Source: Streptomyces griseochromogenes
GTDB lineage: Bacteria > Actinomycetota > Actinomycetes > Streptomycetales > Streptomycetaceae
Direction: 5' to 3'
DNA: 64,000 bases
Assembly: GCF_001542625.1 (NCBI RefSeq)
Contig: NZ_CP016279.1
Location: 248,001-312,000 of the forward strand
Positions within the stretch are counted from its first letter, which is position 1; each line of letters begins with the position of its first letter. A program made the position numbers and the translations under genes. Below the pieces are notes generated by a model that saw only the letters and a program-made list of their open reading frames with translations, did not search any database and was not told where the DNA came from. Of this stretch, positions 45,059-53,778 are shown piece by piece.

Positions 45059-47335
45059 CTAGAAGAAGACGTTCTTCGGGTTGAGCTGCTCCTCGGTGTG
45101 CGCGGTGGCCAGCAAGCCCTGCTCGACCGGCACGTCGTAGAGCCGCCCGGGAGCCAGCCGGCGCCAGAAGTGCCGCATGCCGGGGGCGATCACCTTGACC
45201 ACGCTCAGGTCGAGGTCGGGCCTGCTCTGGTCGAGCACGATGATCTCGATGCCGCGGGCCCGCGCCCGCTCCACGCAGTCCCGCACATGGTCGGCCAGGT
45301 CGTCCCCGGCGGGCGGAGCGAAGTCGGTGACGACGGTCGGCGCCAGGTCCTGGGCCGGGAGCAGCCAGGGCTCCTGGGCGACGGTGGCCGTCCGGCACCA
45401 TTCCAGGGTCTCCAGGTCGTCCGTCCGGTACAGGGTGGCGCCGTTCTCGTCGCGGCGGTCCACGAAGGGGAGGAACTGGTTGACCTCGGTGAGCGCGCGG
45501 ATCGCGGCGATCCGCGGGTCCGGGTGCGCCCCGAAACCGACCATGATGTCCTCGACCTCATGCCTGCGCCGGGAGATGGCCGCGAAGGTGGGCACGCCCA
45601 GGTCGGAGGTGATGTCCAGGACCCACAGCTCACGGTCGACCGAGGCGTAGAAGTCGCGCATGGTCCGCACGTACGGGTCGTTCAGCGAGTCCAGGTCGAA
45701 CTCGGGCCGCGGCAGCCGGTTGTACCACCACAACGCCACCGCGTCCCGCTCGACGACCTCGCAGAACCCCTGCAGGATCGCCTCCTCCAGGGTGTTGCCG
45801 CTGGCGCAGCCGTTGGAGTCGCCGACGCAGTAGAAGTGCCGTGCCAGGTCGGGGTGGCCGTACCAGGCGTAGCCGGAGGGGATCAGCCGCTCGGCGTCGT
45901 GGGTGAGCGACCAGGCGCGCGACCAGTCGAGTTCGGCGTCGGTCGGGAAGGGGTCGGGCACCAGGTGCAGCCGGTGGGACGGCTGCGCGTTCCATTCGGC
46001 GCGGCCGTCGAACTGGGCCTGGGAGAACAGCAGCAGACGGTCCATGTGGACGGCGGTGTCCGGGTCGAGATCCCGGTAGGCGGCGCGCACCACGGGCTCC
46101 TCGCCGCGCCAGACCGCCGAGTAGCGCTCGATCGCCTCGCAGACGGCGCTGACCTTGGCCTGGATCTCCGAACGGCCCTTGCCCCCGCTCTGGCCGCGCA
46201 TGTTGCGGCGCAGCAGGTCCATGTTGTCGTTGACCATCGCGAAGTTGTGACCAGCAGTGAAGCTGTAGGTGATGCCGTTGCCGGTGTCGTCATGCGCGCC
46301 GAGGCGGGTGATGGCACCCAGGTGCGGGCTGATGTGGTGCTTCAGCCGGTCGTAGGTGAACTGCGGTGCCTGGACGCGGTATCCGCCGTCGGTCGTGTGC
46401 CCGGCCGGGCTCGCCGACAGCACCACCTTGGGGCTGCGCTCGGCGATCAGGCCGGGGTCGCCGCAGCTCGGGCACTGCGGCTGGCGGACCAGGGTGTGCT
46501 CGGTGGTCTGCAGGGTGGCCAGGTCCCACGTGACCATCAGCCCTTCCAGCGTGGCGGAGGAGCCGCTCGCCAGGAACTTCCCGGTCTCCGCGGCCAGCAG
46601 CTGCCCGAGCATGGCCGGACCGGCCGGGATCGCCGCGCGCGTCGGGTGGACCGGGGTGGCCTGGCCGCGCTTTCCGGCCAGGTAGCGCTCGACCTGCCGG
46701 TTGCCGCTGATCCGCTGCGCGATGCACGTCCAGCAGCCGGTGACGCCCGGGCGCAGCAGCGGGCCGAGCCAGAGGCTGGTGCCGGTCGGCTTGGCGAGCA
46801 GCCAGGGGTGTTCATCGGCCAGCCGGGCGGTGTTCAGCCGTTCCAGCGCCGGGTCGAGGTAGTCGTCGGTCAGCGCGATGAGCAGGGTGTCCTCACCGGC
46901 GGCCAGTGCCCCGGCCTCGTCCACCGCGCGGGCCCGGAAGCCGGTCGCGTGCAGCGCCTCGACCACCGGCGTGGCCGAGGTTCCCCCGAGGGCCAGGACC
47001 AGCAGCTCGGTGCGCTCCATGGCCCTCTGCACGGCGGCCGGGTCGACCCCCTGGGCGTCCCAGTAGGCCAGCACGTCCTCCGGCAGGCCGGGGCGGCCTT
47101 CGGCGAGGTGCCCGGCGGCCTCGTAACGCCGCAGCGCGGTCAGCGCCTGGCCGAGCGGCACGCTGCCGCCGAGCTCCTGCAGGATCTCGGCGACCGTGCG
47201 CCGGCCGTCCAGATAGGGCAGGAGACGCACGGCGGCGGCTCCCGGGACCAGGTAGTCCTGACCCTCGCCGAGCAGGAAGACCTTTCCGTCCACCACTTCG
47301 CTCAGAAAATGGGCCTTGAGCCGCGGCCGTTCCAT
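45059..47335 (-). CDS. Fused ThiF-like/YcaO cyclodehydratase (NHLP cluster)
   Basis: About 758 residues. The N-terminal half has an RRE-like leader-binding segment (VDGKVFLLGEGQDYLVPGAAAVRLLPYLDG) and a ThiF/E1-like domain with zinc-type Cys pairs (CWTC, CPSCG). The YcaO half has SEIQAKVSAVCEAIERYSA, NGCASGNTLEEAILQGFCEVVERDA and ends NPKNVFF. Unlike the split RRE and YcaO proteins of the thiopeptide cluster, both functions are fused. It should cyclise Cys residues of the NSCCCPCCCCT core. First gene of the 47.3-37.3 kb minus-strand operon. Confidence 0.94.
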   Translation of the reverse strand: MERPRLKAHFLSEVVDGKVFLLGEGQDYLVPGAAAVRLLPYLDGRRTVAEILQELGGSVPLGQALTALRRYEAAGHLAEGRPGLPEDVLAYWDAQGVDPAAVQRAMERTELLVLALGGTSATPVVEALHATGFRARAVDEAGALAAGEDTLLIALTDDYLDPALERLNTARLADEHPWLLAKPTGTSLWLGPLLRPGVTGCWTCIAQRISGNRQVERYLAGKRGQATPVHPTRAAIPAGPAMLGQLLAAETGKFLASGSSATLEGLMVTWDLATLQTTEHTLVRQPQCPSCGDPGLIAERSPKVVLSASPAGHTTDGGYRVQAPQFTYDRLKHHISPHLGAITRLGAHDDTGNGITYSFTAGHNFAMVNDNMDLLRRNMRGQSGGKGRSEIQAKVSAVCEAIERYSAVWRGEEPVVRAAYRDLDPDTAVHMDRLLLFSQAQFDGRAEWNAQPSHRLHLVPDPFPTDAELDWSRAWSLTHDAERLIPSGYAWYGHPDLARHFYCVGDSNGCASGNTLEEAILQGFCEVVERDAVALWWYNRLPRPEFDLDSLNDPYVRTMRDFYASVDRELWVLDITSDLGVPTFAAISRRRHEVEDIMVGFGAHPDPRIAAIRALTEVNQFLPFVDRRDENGATLYRTDDLETLEWCRTATVAQEPWLLPAQDLAPTVVTDFAPPAGDDLADHVRDCVERARARGIEIIVLDQSRPDLDLSVVKVIAPGMRHFWRRLAPGRLYDVPVEQGLLATAHTEEQLNPKNVFF

Positions 47336-47458
47336 GCGTCATCCCCCCGTGTTCATGAGTACTGTTGTCTCCGCCGTTTGAGAGGTGAATTGCTCTCGGG
47401 GCATTCGAACACGTGTCAAAACCCCTGTACATACTGCAAATTCGGCGCCGACAGTCCT

Positions 47459-47513
47459 TACGTATGGGCGCTCATTACGTATTCGACGGCACCGGTACGT
47501 AGGTGAATACGTA
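47459..47513. promoter_or_regulatory. Four-copy TACGTA operator array upstream of the cyclodehydratase operon and LuxR gene
   Basis: TACGTA occurs at 47459, 47476, 47496 and 47508 within 55 bases, the last two in extended contexts GGTACGTAGG and GAATACGTATCC. It lies in the divergent region between the YcaO gene (start 47335) and the LuxR gene. The same motif is clustered before the carbamoyltransferase and before the precursor, indicating a common regulator. See findings. Confidence 0.7.
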
Positions 47514-47623
47514 TCCGGCAGTGCGTTGACAGCGTGATCGTGTGCGCGATACTGGTGGGCCGGCGGGCCCTTGACGGCCCAGGCGCGGGCGGGGCCGCGC
47601 CGACGCGCCAACGGGGGGACGCA

Positions 47624-50173
47624 TTGTCGGCAGGCAGTCTGTTGCATCGTGAGCGGGAACTCGGGGAACTGGGCAGGGCACTTGACGCGGCCGGCGCCGG
47701 ACGGCCCGCCGTGGTTCTCATCCAGGGGCCGAGGGGAATCGGGAAGACCGCGTTGCTGCGCGCCGCGCTGAGCCGGACACCCGGTGACGCCGTGGTGCTG
47801 CGTGCGCGCTGTCACGACAACGAACGTGACTTTCCCTACGGCGTCGTCCGCCAGCTTTTCGACCCGTTCATGAACAAGCCCGGCCGGCCGAACCGGCCGG
47901 ACCGGTCGCAGCGTTCGGAATTCCCTGCGGAATCACCTGGCGGATACCTCGCGGAGGCGCTCCCGGGCGTCGATGCGACGGCCTCGGGCGCAGAAGTCGG
48001 AAACGGCCGCCACCATGTACTGAACAACCTCTTCAACGCGGCCCGTTCCCTCACCACCCGCACCCCGGTGGTGATGGCGATCGACGATCTGCATCTGGCG
48101 GACGACGCGTCCCGGCAGTGGTTCTCCTACCTCGCCCGCCGACTCGACGGCCTGCCGGTCGCGCTCCTGGCCACCACCGCCGACGAGGCCGCCGACCCGC
48201 TCACCGCCGACCTCGGCGCACTCGGTCACACCCGCACCATCACCCCGGGACCGCTCTGCGACAGCTGCGTGGCCGAGCGGGTGAGCGCGACGTTCGGTGC
48301 GCCGGTCGACCCGGAGCTCGCCGCCGTCTGCCACGACCTCTCGCGGGGGAACCCGCTGGTCCTCGAGGAGCTGGCGGCCCGGCTGCTGGACGCCCGTACG
48401 TCGCCCGGTGCGCCCGATCTGGAGGCGGTGCTGCGGATCGGCGCCGCGACCCTCGCCGACACCACGCTCAGCTGGCTGCTGCGCAGCCATCCACGGGCGA
48501 TGGAGCTGCTCACCGCCCTCGCCGTGCTCGGCCCCGGTGCGGACCTGGCCACCGCCGCGCTGCTGGCCGGACAGGGAGACCTGCTGGCCGACGAGGCCCG
48601 CGCGGCGCTGCGGCGCACCGACCTGATCGACCCCGGCCCGCCGGAGACCTTCCGTCATGAGCTGGTGCGCACGGCCGTGCTGGCCCGCACCGATCCGCGC
48701 GTCCTGGTCGCGCTGCACGAGCGGGCCGGAGCCCTGCTGGTCCGGCTCGGCGCTCCCGCGGGCCGGGTCGCCGAGCATCTGATGTCCTCCGGCACAACCG
48801 GCCTGGACTGGGCGTTGCCGGTACTGCGGACGGCCGCCGGTGAAGCCGCCGCCGACGGCCGTTGGGACGACGCCGCCTGCTATCTGCAGCGCGCGCTCGC
48901 CGAGGCGACCGACCCCGCGCTGATCCAGTCGCTCACCGTGCAGCTCGGCACCGTCGAGCTGCACCGCGACCCGGCAGCCTGCGCCCGGTACGCCGCCCGT
49001 CTCGCGGTGGCCGCCGACCCGGTCGAACGGGCCCGGCTGCTGCTGCCCTTCGCCAACCCGGTGCTGGCGCTCACCGCCGCCGGAGCCGCGGTGCCGTTCG
49101 CCGAGGCGGCCGGCGCACTGACCGCCACCGAGGACCCGGCGGGCGAGCTGCTGCTGCCGCTCGCCGCGCAGGCGGTCCTGGCCGGACAGCGCACCGCCGT
49201 CCGGCGCGCGGTCGCGTCGCTGCGGGCGGCCGAGGACGGGCCCGCCGCCTCGGGCTTCCTGGGCGCGTTGGCGGCCATGGCCGCGGCCGGCGGGCGCTCA
49301 CCCCGGCGCGCGGTCCGGCTGGCGGCCCGGTGCGTGAGCGGTGCTTCACCCGCCGAAGCGGGTATCGGGGTGCTCGGCGCGGCGATGGCCTTCGCCTGGA
49401 GCGGCCGGCTGGACGAGGCCGCCGTCTGGGCCGGCCGGGTGGTCCGCTCCGCCCAGCGCCTGAACCACCCGGGCGAGCTGGCGCTGGCCCTGCTGGCCCG
49501 CTCCGACATCGCCTACCGGCAGGGACACCTGGACACCGCGCTGTCCGACGCCGACCGGGCGGCTCGGCTGGCCGAGCAGATCCATGTCGACGAGCTGGTC
49601 AGGGCGGCGACCGCACTGCGGATCCGGGTTCTGCTGCGGCGCGGCCAGGCCCCGGACGAGTCGCGGCTCACCGGGGACGCGCTGCCCGCCGACACCCATC
49701 CGCTGATCCGGGCGGTGGTGCTGGAGACCCGCGGACTGGTCGCGGCGGCGCGCGGTGACCACGAGGAAGCGCTCCGGCTCTTCCTGGAGTGCGGCCACCA
49801 GCTGGCCGTGCGGGGCATCGCCAACCCCGCCTGCGTCCCGTGGCGCACCCACGCCGCCCAGGCGTATCAGACGCTGGGCGAGTACGCCGCGGCCCGGACC
49901 ATCGCCGCCGACCCGCTGCCCGGTACGGACACCCGTCCCCGCCCGGCGCCGGATCGCGGCCCGGTGATCGGTACGCGGGACGCGGGACCGGTCCGGCTCA
50001 CTCCGAGCGAGCGCCGGGTGACCGAGCTCGTGCTGCAGGGGCTGAGCAATCTGGAGGTGGCCGAGCGGCTCTGCCTGAGCAAACGTACGGTCGACACCCA
50101 CCTGGGCCGGATCTACCGCAAGCTCGCCATCAAGGGGCGTCCCGAACTCGCGGCGGCGGTCAAGGCGTTGTGA
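47624..50173 (+). CDS. Large ATP-binding LuxR-family (LAL) regulator
   Basis: About 849 residues. The N-terminal AAA-type domain has GPRGIGKTALLRAAL (Walker A) and VVMAIDDLHLADD (Walker B); a TPR-like middle follows; the C-terminal LuxR helix-turn-helix is LTPSERRVTELVLQGLSNLEVAERLCLSKRTVDTHLGRIYRKL. The TTG at 47624 has GGGGGG five bases upstream and gives SAGSLLHRERELGELGRALD; an in-frame GTG at 47534 would add 30 residues. It sits beside the TACGTA array and is a candidate pathway activator. Confidence 0.88.
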   Translation: MSAGSLLHRERELGELGRALDAAGAGRPAVVLIQGPRGIGKTALLRAALSRTPGDAVVLRARCHDNERDFPYGVVRQLFDPFMNKPGRPNRPDRSQRSEFPAESPGGYLAEALPGVDATASGAEVGNGRHHVLNNLFNAARSLTTRTPVVMAIDDLHLADDASRQWFSYLARRLDGLPVALLATTADEAADPLTADLGALGHTRTITPGPLCDSCVAERVSATFGAPVDPELAAVCHDLSRGNPLVLEELAARLLDARTSPGAPDLEAVLRIGAATLADTTLSWLLRSHPRAMELLTALAVLGPGADLATAALLAGQGDLLADEARAALRRTDLIDPGPPETFRHELVRTAVLARTDPRVLVALHERAGALLVRLGAPAGRVAEHLMSSGTTGLDWALPVLRTAAGEAAADGRWDDAACYLQRALAEATDPALIQSLTVQLGTVELHRDPAACARYAARLAVAADPVERARLLLPFANPVLALTAAGAAVPFAEAAGALTATEDPAGELLLPLAAQAVLAGQRTAVRRAVASLRAAEDGPAASGFLGALAAMAAAGGRSPRRAVRLAARCVSGASPAEAGIGVLGAAMAFAWSGRLDEAAVWAGRVVRSAQRLNHPGELALALLARSDIAYRQGHLDTALSDADRAARLAEQIHVDELVRAATALRIRVLLRRGQAPDESRLTGDALPADTHPLIRAVVLETRGLVAAARGDHEEALRLFLECGHQLAVRGIANPACVPWRTHAAQAYQTLGEYAAARTIAADPLPGTDTRPRPAPDRGPVIGTRDAGPVRLTPSERRVTELVLQGLSNLEVAERLCLSKRTVDTHLGRIYRKLAIKGRPELAAAVKAL

Positions 50174-50206
50174 CGGCGGTCAAGGCGTCGTGACGGCGGT
50201 CAGGCC
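50155..50206. repeat. 20-bp tandem repeat at the converging 3' ends of two genes
   Basis: The unit GGCGGTCAAGGCGTTGTGAC occurs about 2.5 times in series, ending with GGCGGTCAGGCC. The LuxR gene's stop lies in the first unit and the VOC gene's stop in the second, so the last codons of both genes come from repeat sequence. Confidence 0.85.
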
Positions 50207-50905
50207 GAACTCCGCACCCCACGGGTCACGCAGCACGGTCGGCTCTCCCGGGCCGGAGCGGACCACCGTCGCCCCGTGAGCGAGCGCCCGGCGTACGGCG
50301 TCCGCCGGGTCGGCCGCGCCGAAGTACGGCAGCCACATCGGTCGGCCCTGGTCGCTCTCGACCACACGGGCCAGGCCGGACCCGTTCAGTTCCAGCTCCA
50401 GTCGCTCGTCCCGCGGTGCGAGCCGGTAGCCGAACAGCTCGCCGTAGAAGCCGGCGGCCCGTACGGCGTCGGGCACCCGCAGCTCGTGCCCGGACACCGC
50501 ACCGGGCTCATCCGCGAGCACCACTCCCTCGTCGCGGTGGCCCTCCCAGAAGCCGACGACCACACCCGAGGGGTCGACCGCGAGGAAGAGCCGTCCGTCG
50601 TCACCCGCCGGCACCGGGTTCATCACGACCCGTCCGCCCAGCCGCCGGACCTCGACGCAGGTGTGGTCGGCGTCCTTGGTGGCCAGATACACGTTCCAGG
50701 TGGCGTTCGGTGGCAGTCCGGCCGGGCTGCCACCGAAGCCGGCGACGATCCGCCCGCCGCGCGTGGCCAGCTGGTAGCCGGACGTCTCCGCGGTGAACTC
50801 CCAGCCCAGAAGCGCCGCGTAGAACGCCTGACTCCCGGTCAGATCCGGAGTGATGCAGTCAACCCAGCATGGCGTGCCGGTAGCGTATTGGGTACGTAAA
50901 GGCAT
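50180..50905 (-). CDS. Two-domain VOC (glyoxalase-like) protein
   Basis: About 241 residues in two VOC halves: GTPCWVDCITPDLTGSQAFYAALLGWEF and HELRVPDAVRAAGFYGELFGYRL, with strand RVVMNPVPAGDDGRLFLAVDPSGVVVGFWE. Such tandem VOC proteins include bleomycin-type resistance proteins and dioxygenase-like enzymes. GAGGAG lies six bases before the ATG. Its 5' end overlaps the upstream HPrK-like gene by 67 bases in another frame, so they are probably co-transcribed. A drug-binding role for this cluster's product is possible but unproven. Confidence 0.85.
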   Translation of the reverse strand: MPLRTQYATGTPCWVDCITPDLTGSQAFYAALLGWEFTAETSGYQLATRGGRIVAGFGGSPAGLPPNATWNVYLATKDADHTCVEVRRLGGRVVMNPVPAGDDGRLFLAVDPSGVVVGFWEGHRDEGVVLADEPGAVSGHELRVPDAVRAAGFYGELFGYRLAPRDERLELELNGSGLARVVESDQGRPMWLPYFGAADPADAVRRALAHGATVVRSGPGEPTVLRDPWGAEFGLTAVTTP

Positions 50906-51726
50906 GATTCACTCTCCTCGCAGGGCACTTCTTGATCGATCAATCCGGCCGCCTCCTCCGCCCCGCTGACGCCGGGCAGCTCCAGACGGTAGGCCGGCAC
51001 TCCGTCGAGCAGCCCGGCAGACCCGTCCGGCCATGCCTGCGGGGTGAGCTCGCGAGGCGTCAACCGGACGCGTTCGTCAGCACTTCGGCACAGCTGGACC
51101 AGCGTAGGCCGACCCAGCCTGGCCCGGACCGGCGCCACCGGCCCGAGACACTCCGGCCGCACCAGCAGCACCTCTGCGCCGGTCGGCGAGGTGACCGCGC
51201 GGCACAGCTCGTTCTGCAGTCCCGCGCCCCGCAGCCAGGCGGCGGACCGGCCGCGCGCCTGCAGGGGAACGAGATACGGAAGGACCTCCCCGGTGTGACG
51301 GTCCAGCACCAGCAGCCGCCCGGAGACGAACTCCCAGGAACGGTGTGCCAGTGCCGCCCCGACGTTGGCCTGCTCCGCGTACGGTCCGCCGAGCAGTGCG
51401 ACCGTGGTGCCTCCCTTGGCGAGTACGACGGCCGGCACCAGGCAGAATCGGTCCTGCAACGCGGCGAAGGGCGGCAGGGCCGGAGGCACGTTCCCCCAGC
51501 CCCGGAAAGCCCGGCGCAGCAGGGGGGTGCCGTCACCGCGTCGGACCAGGAACTCCCCCGGAGCGGAACCGGTCGACCGGGAGAATTCCACGCGCAGCTG
51601 ATCAGGACTTCCGGAGTTCTTCACCATGTGCGGGCCGAAGTGGAACGCGACCTCGTCCCGGTCGGCCGAGATGACACCGACTTCTATCCCGAAGAAGTTC
51701 AGCACGATCGGTTCCCATGCCGTCAC
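50839..51726 (-). CDS. Degenerate HPr-kinase-like protein in the NHLP cluster
   Basis: About 295 residues. A central segment, PAVVLAKGGTTVALLGGPY..NVGAALAHRSW and then FVSGRLLVLDRHTGEVLPYLVP, follows the HPr-kinase/PEPCK pattern, but the P-loop (normally GxxGxGKS/T) reads LLGGPYAEQANV, with no Lys or Ser. It probably does not bind ATP in the usual way. The N-terminal part (AWEPIVLNFFGIEVGVISADRDEVAFHFGPH) has no clear match. HPr-kinase relatives occur in some RiPP clusters. The GTG start has AGGAGG four bases upstream. The function is unknown. Confidence 0.6.
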   Translation of the reverse strand: MTAWEPIVLNFFGIEVGVISADRDEVAFHFGPHMVKNSGSPDQLRVEFSRSTGSAPGEFLVRRGDGTPLLRRAFRGWGNVPPALPPFAALQDRFCLVPAVVLAKGGTTVALLGGPYAEQANVGAALAHRSWEFVSGRLLVLDRHTGEVLPYLVPLQARGRSAAWLRGAGLQNELCRAVTSPTGAEVLLVRPECLGPVAPVRARLGRPTLVQLCRSADERVRLTPRELTPQAWPDGSAGLLDGVPAYRLELPGVSGAEEAAGLIDQEVPCEESESCLYVPNTLPARHAGLTASLRI

Positions 51727-51787
51727 AGCGCCTCCTGACGGGTTGTTGCCCATTCCGTTGAGCGTTGCCCGGGCGCGGACGCGCGCC

Positions 51788-52060
51788 CTAGCGCGGCCCC
51801 GGGCGCAGGCGCCAGCCGTCGAGCTGGGAGGCCGCCCACAGCGCCCGGCGGCACAGATCCGCGCCGGCCGCGTCGGCCGCGCAGGGGCTGGTGCCGGTGT
51901 AGAAGAGCACCACGTCGGTCCGCCCGGGACGGGCGGCCACGGTGACATGCTGCAGCCCGCTGTCCTTCTCGGCCACGGCCCACAGCAGCGCGCCCAGCAA
52001 AGTCCGGTCCAGGACGTGGTCGGAGTTCGGTCCGACCAGCGTCGCGGTGGCCATGTGCAC
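51788..52060 (-). CDS. Small hypothetical protein of the NHLP cluster
   Basis: About 90 residues with an alternating strand-helix look: a hydrophobic N-terminal half (LLGALLWAVAEKDSGLQHVTVAA) and two Cys near the C-terminus (SPCAADAAGADLCRRALWAASQLD). It has no signal peptide. A GTG at 52060 has AAGGG ten bases upstream; an ATG at 52054 is the alternative. It lies between the secreted peptide gene and the HPrK-like gene in one transcript. No family recognised. Confidence 0.65.
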   Translation of the reverse strand: MHMATATLVGPNSDHVLDRTLLGALLWAVAEKDSGLQHVTVAARPGRTDVVLFYTGTSPCAADAAGADLCRRALWAASQLDGWRLRPGPR

Positions 52061-52109
52061 GGTTGTTCAGCCCTTTTGGATCGGTGGTGCGGACCGGACC
52101 GGGCCGGGA

Positions 52110-52340
52110 TCAGTCCCAGCGGATGTCCTGGTCGGTGTGCATCTTGATGCGCAGGCCGCTCGGGAGCAGCCCCGAGAGCGGCGCGTCGTCGACGGCGGTC
52201 TGCACGACGGCGGAGACCCGGGTGGTCGTGGCCGTCGGCAGGGTGCCGTCCGTCGACGCGTGTGCGGACCCGGCCAGAGCGCCCAGTGAAACGAACATCG
52301 CGAGCAGAGTGGACCCGGCAAGCTTGTTGCAAGAAAGCAT
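52110..52340 (-). CDS. Small secreted protein of the NHLP cluster
   Basis: About 76 residues. A clear signal peptide (NKLAGSTLLAMFVSLGALAGSAHA, likely cut after Ala near residue 28) leaves about 48 residues: an acidic/Thr-rich segment, then SGLLPSGLRIKMHTDQDIRWD. There are no Cys after the signal sequence. GGGGG lies about four bases before the ATG. It is the first gene of a minus-strand set leading into the HPrK-like and VOC genes. No family recognised; an extracellular binding or protection role is a guess. Confidence 0.7.
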   Translation of the reverse strand: MLSCNKLAGSTLLAMFVSLGALAGSAHASTDGTLPTATTTRVSAVVQTAVDDAPLSGLLPSGLRIKMHTDQDIRWD

Positions 52341-52703
52341 GATTCCCCCAGGAAAAGCTGTACTCCGAATTACCGCCGCAGGTCGATTTCCGATGTCCAG
52401 CCATCACCGGGTGACGGTGAATCATCGTCGACGGATGCTTCGGAACGGGAAGGCCCCCGTGGCCTTCCGACAGAGAGGAGTCTGCTGGAGCCGTCCAGGC
52501 ATCGGAAGGCCTTCAGGGCGGCATGAAAAGCGCTTTGGCACTTTGGTGCCACGCGAATGCCGCGGCGGTGGAGCGCCGCGGTCAAGGTCACCTCGCCGAC
52601 GGTTGTCGTCCCCGTCAGGGGCGTGGGATGATCGGCCGGCGGTGCGCTCGGACGCGGTGCCAGGGGGGCAAGGGGCGTGCGTGCAGGGGGTGATACGGCG
52701 GCC
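52341..52703. promoter_or_regulatory. Divergent promoter region with two inverted repeats
   Basis: About 360 bases between the secreted-peptide operon and a LuxR-type gene. It holds two eight-base hairpins: GGAAGGCC/GGCCTTCC (52448-52468, loop CCCGT) and CCGCGGCG/CGCCGCGG (52560-52581). Unlike the other cluster promoters it contains no TACGTA motif. An open frame on the minus strand crosses it but has no supporting features. Confidence 0.45.
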
Positions 52704-53690
52704 ATGCGAGGAATCGACAGTGCGGCGCAGGCGGTTTACCGCCTGATGCTGACTGATCATCAGCTGGGTGTCGAGGAGCTCTCCACCCGTCTGGGCATCG
52801 GCGAGGACGAGGTGCGTGCGGCGCTCGACCGGCTCGCCGACCTCCGGTTGCTCCGGCCCTCCGACGAGGTGCCCGGCGAGGCTCCCGGCGGACTGCGGCC
52901 CGTCGATCCGCGGGTCGGGCTGGCGGCCCTGCTGCAGCACAACGAGTCGCTGCGGCTGCGCAGGGAGCAGGAGTTCGAAGAGAGCCAGGCCGCCATCACC
53001 CGGATGCTGGCCGAGTACCGCGACGAGTCGGCGGGCGAGGAGAACCACCGGATCGAGCGGCTGCTCGGGATGGCCACCGTGCAGGCCAGGCTGGAGGAGC
53101 TGACCCGCTCGATCTCCACCGAGTGCCTCTCGTTCAGCCCCGGCGGCGCCCAGTCCGCCGCCTCCCTGGAGGCCAGCCGGCCGCTCAACAGCGACGCCCT
53201 CTCCCGGGGTGTACAGATGCGCGCCGTCTACCTGGACAGCGTCCGCAAGGACCGTGCGACCACCAGGCACGCCGAGTGGCTGACCGAACTGGGCGGACAG
53301 GTACGGACGGTACCGGCGCTGCCGCTCCGGATGATCATCTTCGACCGGGAGATCGCCCTGGTCCCCCTCGACCCGGCCAACACCCGCAAGGGAGCGGTCC
53401 AGATCACCTCGGTGGGCGTGATCACCGCCCTGATCTCGCTCTTCGAGCAGGTCTGGGCCGACGCGACACCGCTGGGCACCCCGCAGGAACGCGATGAGCG
53501 GGGACTGACCCGCCAGGAGCGGGAGTTGCTCCGGCTGCTGGGTCAGGGCTACACCGACGAGGCCGCCGGCAAGCACCTCGGGCTGTCGCTGCGTACCGTC
53601 CGCCGGATGATGGCGGACCTGATGGAACGGCTCGGTGCGCGCAGCCGTTTCGAGGCCGGACTCTACGCGGGTCGCCGCGGCTGGCTCTGA
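52704..53690 (+). CDS. LuxR-type regulator with TrmB-like N-terminus
   Basis: About 328 residues. The N-terminus is a winged-helix-like segment (VYRLMLTDHQLGVEELSTRLGIGEDEVRAALDRLADLRLL), the middle resembles effector regions of short Streptomyces LuxR regulators (GVQMRAVYLDSVRKD, RMIIFDREIALVPLDP), and the C-terminal LuxR helix-turn-helix is LTRQERELLRLLGQGYTDEAAGKHLGLSLRTVRRMMADLMERL. It is upstream of the carbamoyltransferase and is a second candidate cluster regulator. Confidence 0.88.
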   Translation: MRGIDSAAQAVYRLMLTDHQLGVEELSTRLGIGEDEVRAALDRLADLRLLRPSDEVPGEAPGGLRPVDPRVGLAALLQHNESLRLRREQEFEESQAAITRMLAEYRDESAGEENHRIERLLGMATVQARLEELTRSISTECLSFSPGGAQSAASLEASRPLNSDALSRGVQMRAVYLDSVRKDRATTRHAEWLTELGGQVRTVPALPLRMIIFDREIALVPLDPANTRKGAVQITSVGVITALISLFEQVWADATPLGTPQERDERGLTRQERELLRLLGQGYTDEAAGKHLGLSLRTVRRMMADLMERLGARSRFEAGLYAGRRGWL

Positions 53691-53748
53691 CCACAGAACG
53701 GCCGTCCGGCGCACGGACAGCCGGAATGCGGAATTCGGTTACTGCGCA

Positions 53749-53778
53749 TACGTACACCGGAAATGGCGGCCATACGTA
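53749..53778. promoter_or_regulatory. TACGTA pair upstream of the carbamoyltransferase
   Basis: TACGTA occurs at 53749-53754 and 53773-53778, 24 bases apart, with a near-match TATGTACG at 53793-53800. It lies 158-187 bases before the carbamoyltransferase start and is the same motif found at the other cluster promoters. Confidence 0.55.

Noticed and set aside
44369..47506. Roughly 1,045-codon open frame on the plus strand
   Set aside because: Antisense to the cyclodehydratase and dehydrogenase genes, with no domain signature.
52370..52705. 111-codon open frame on the minus strand in the divergent promoter region
   Set aside because: No motif or good ribosome site, and it overlaps the start of the LuxR-type gene and two inverted repeats.
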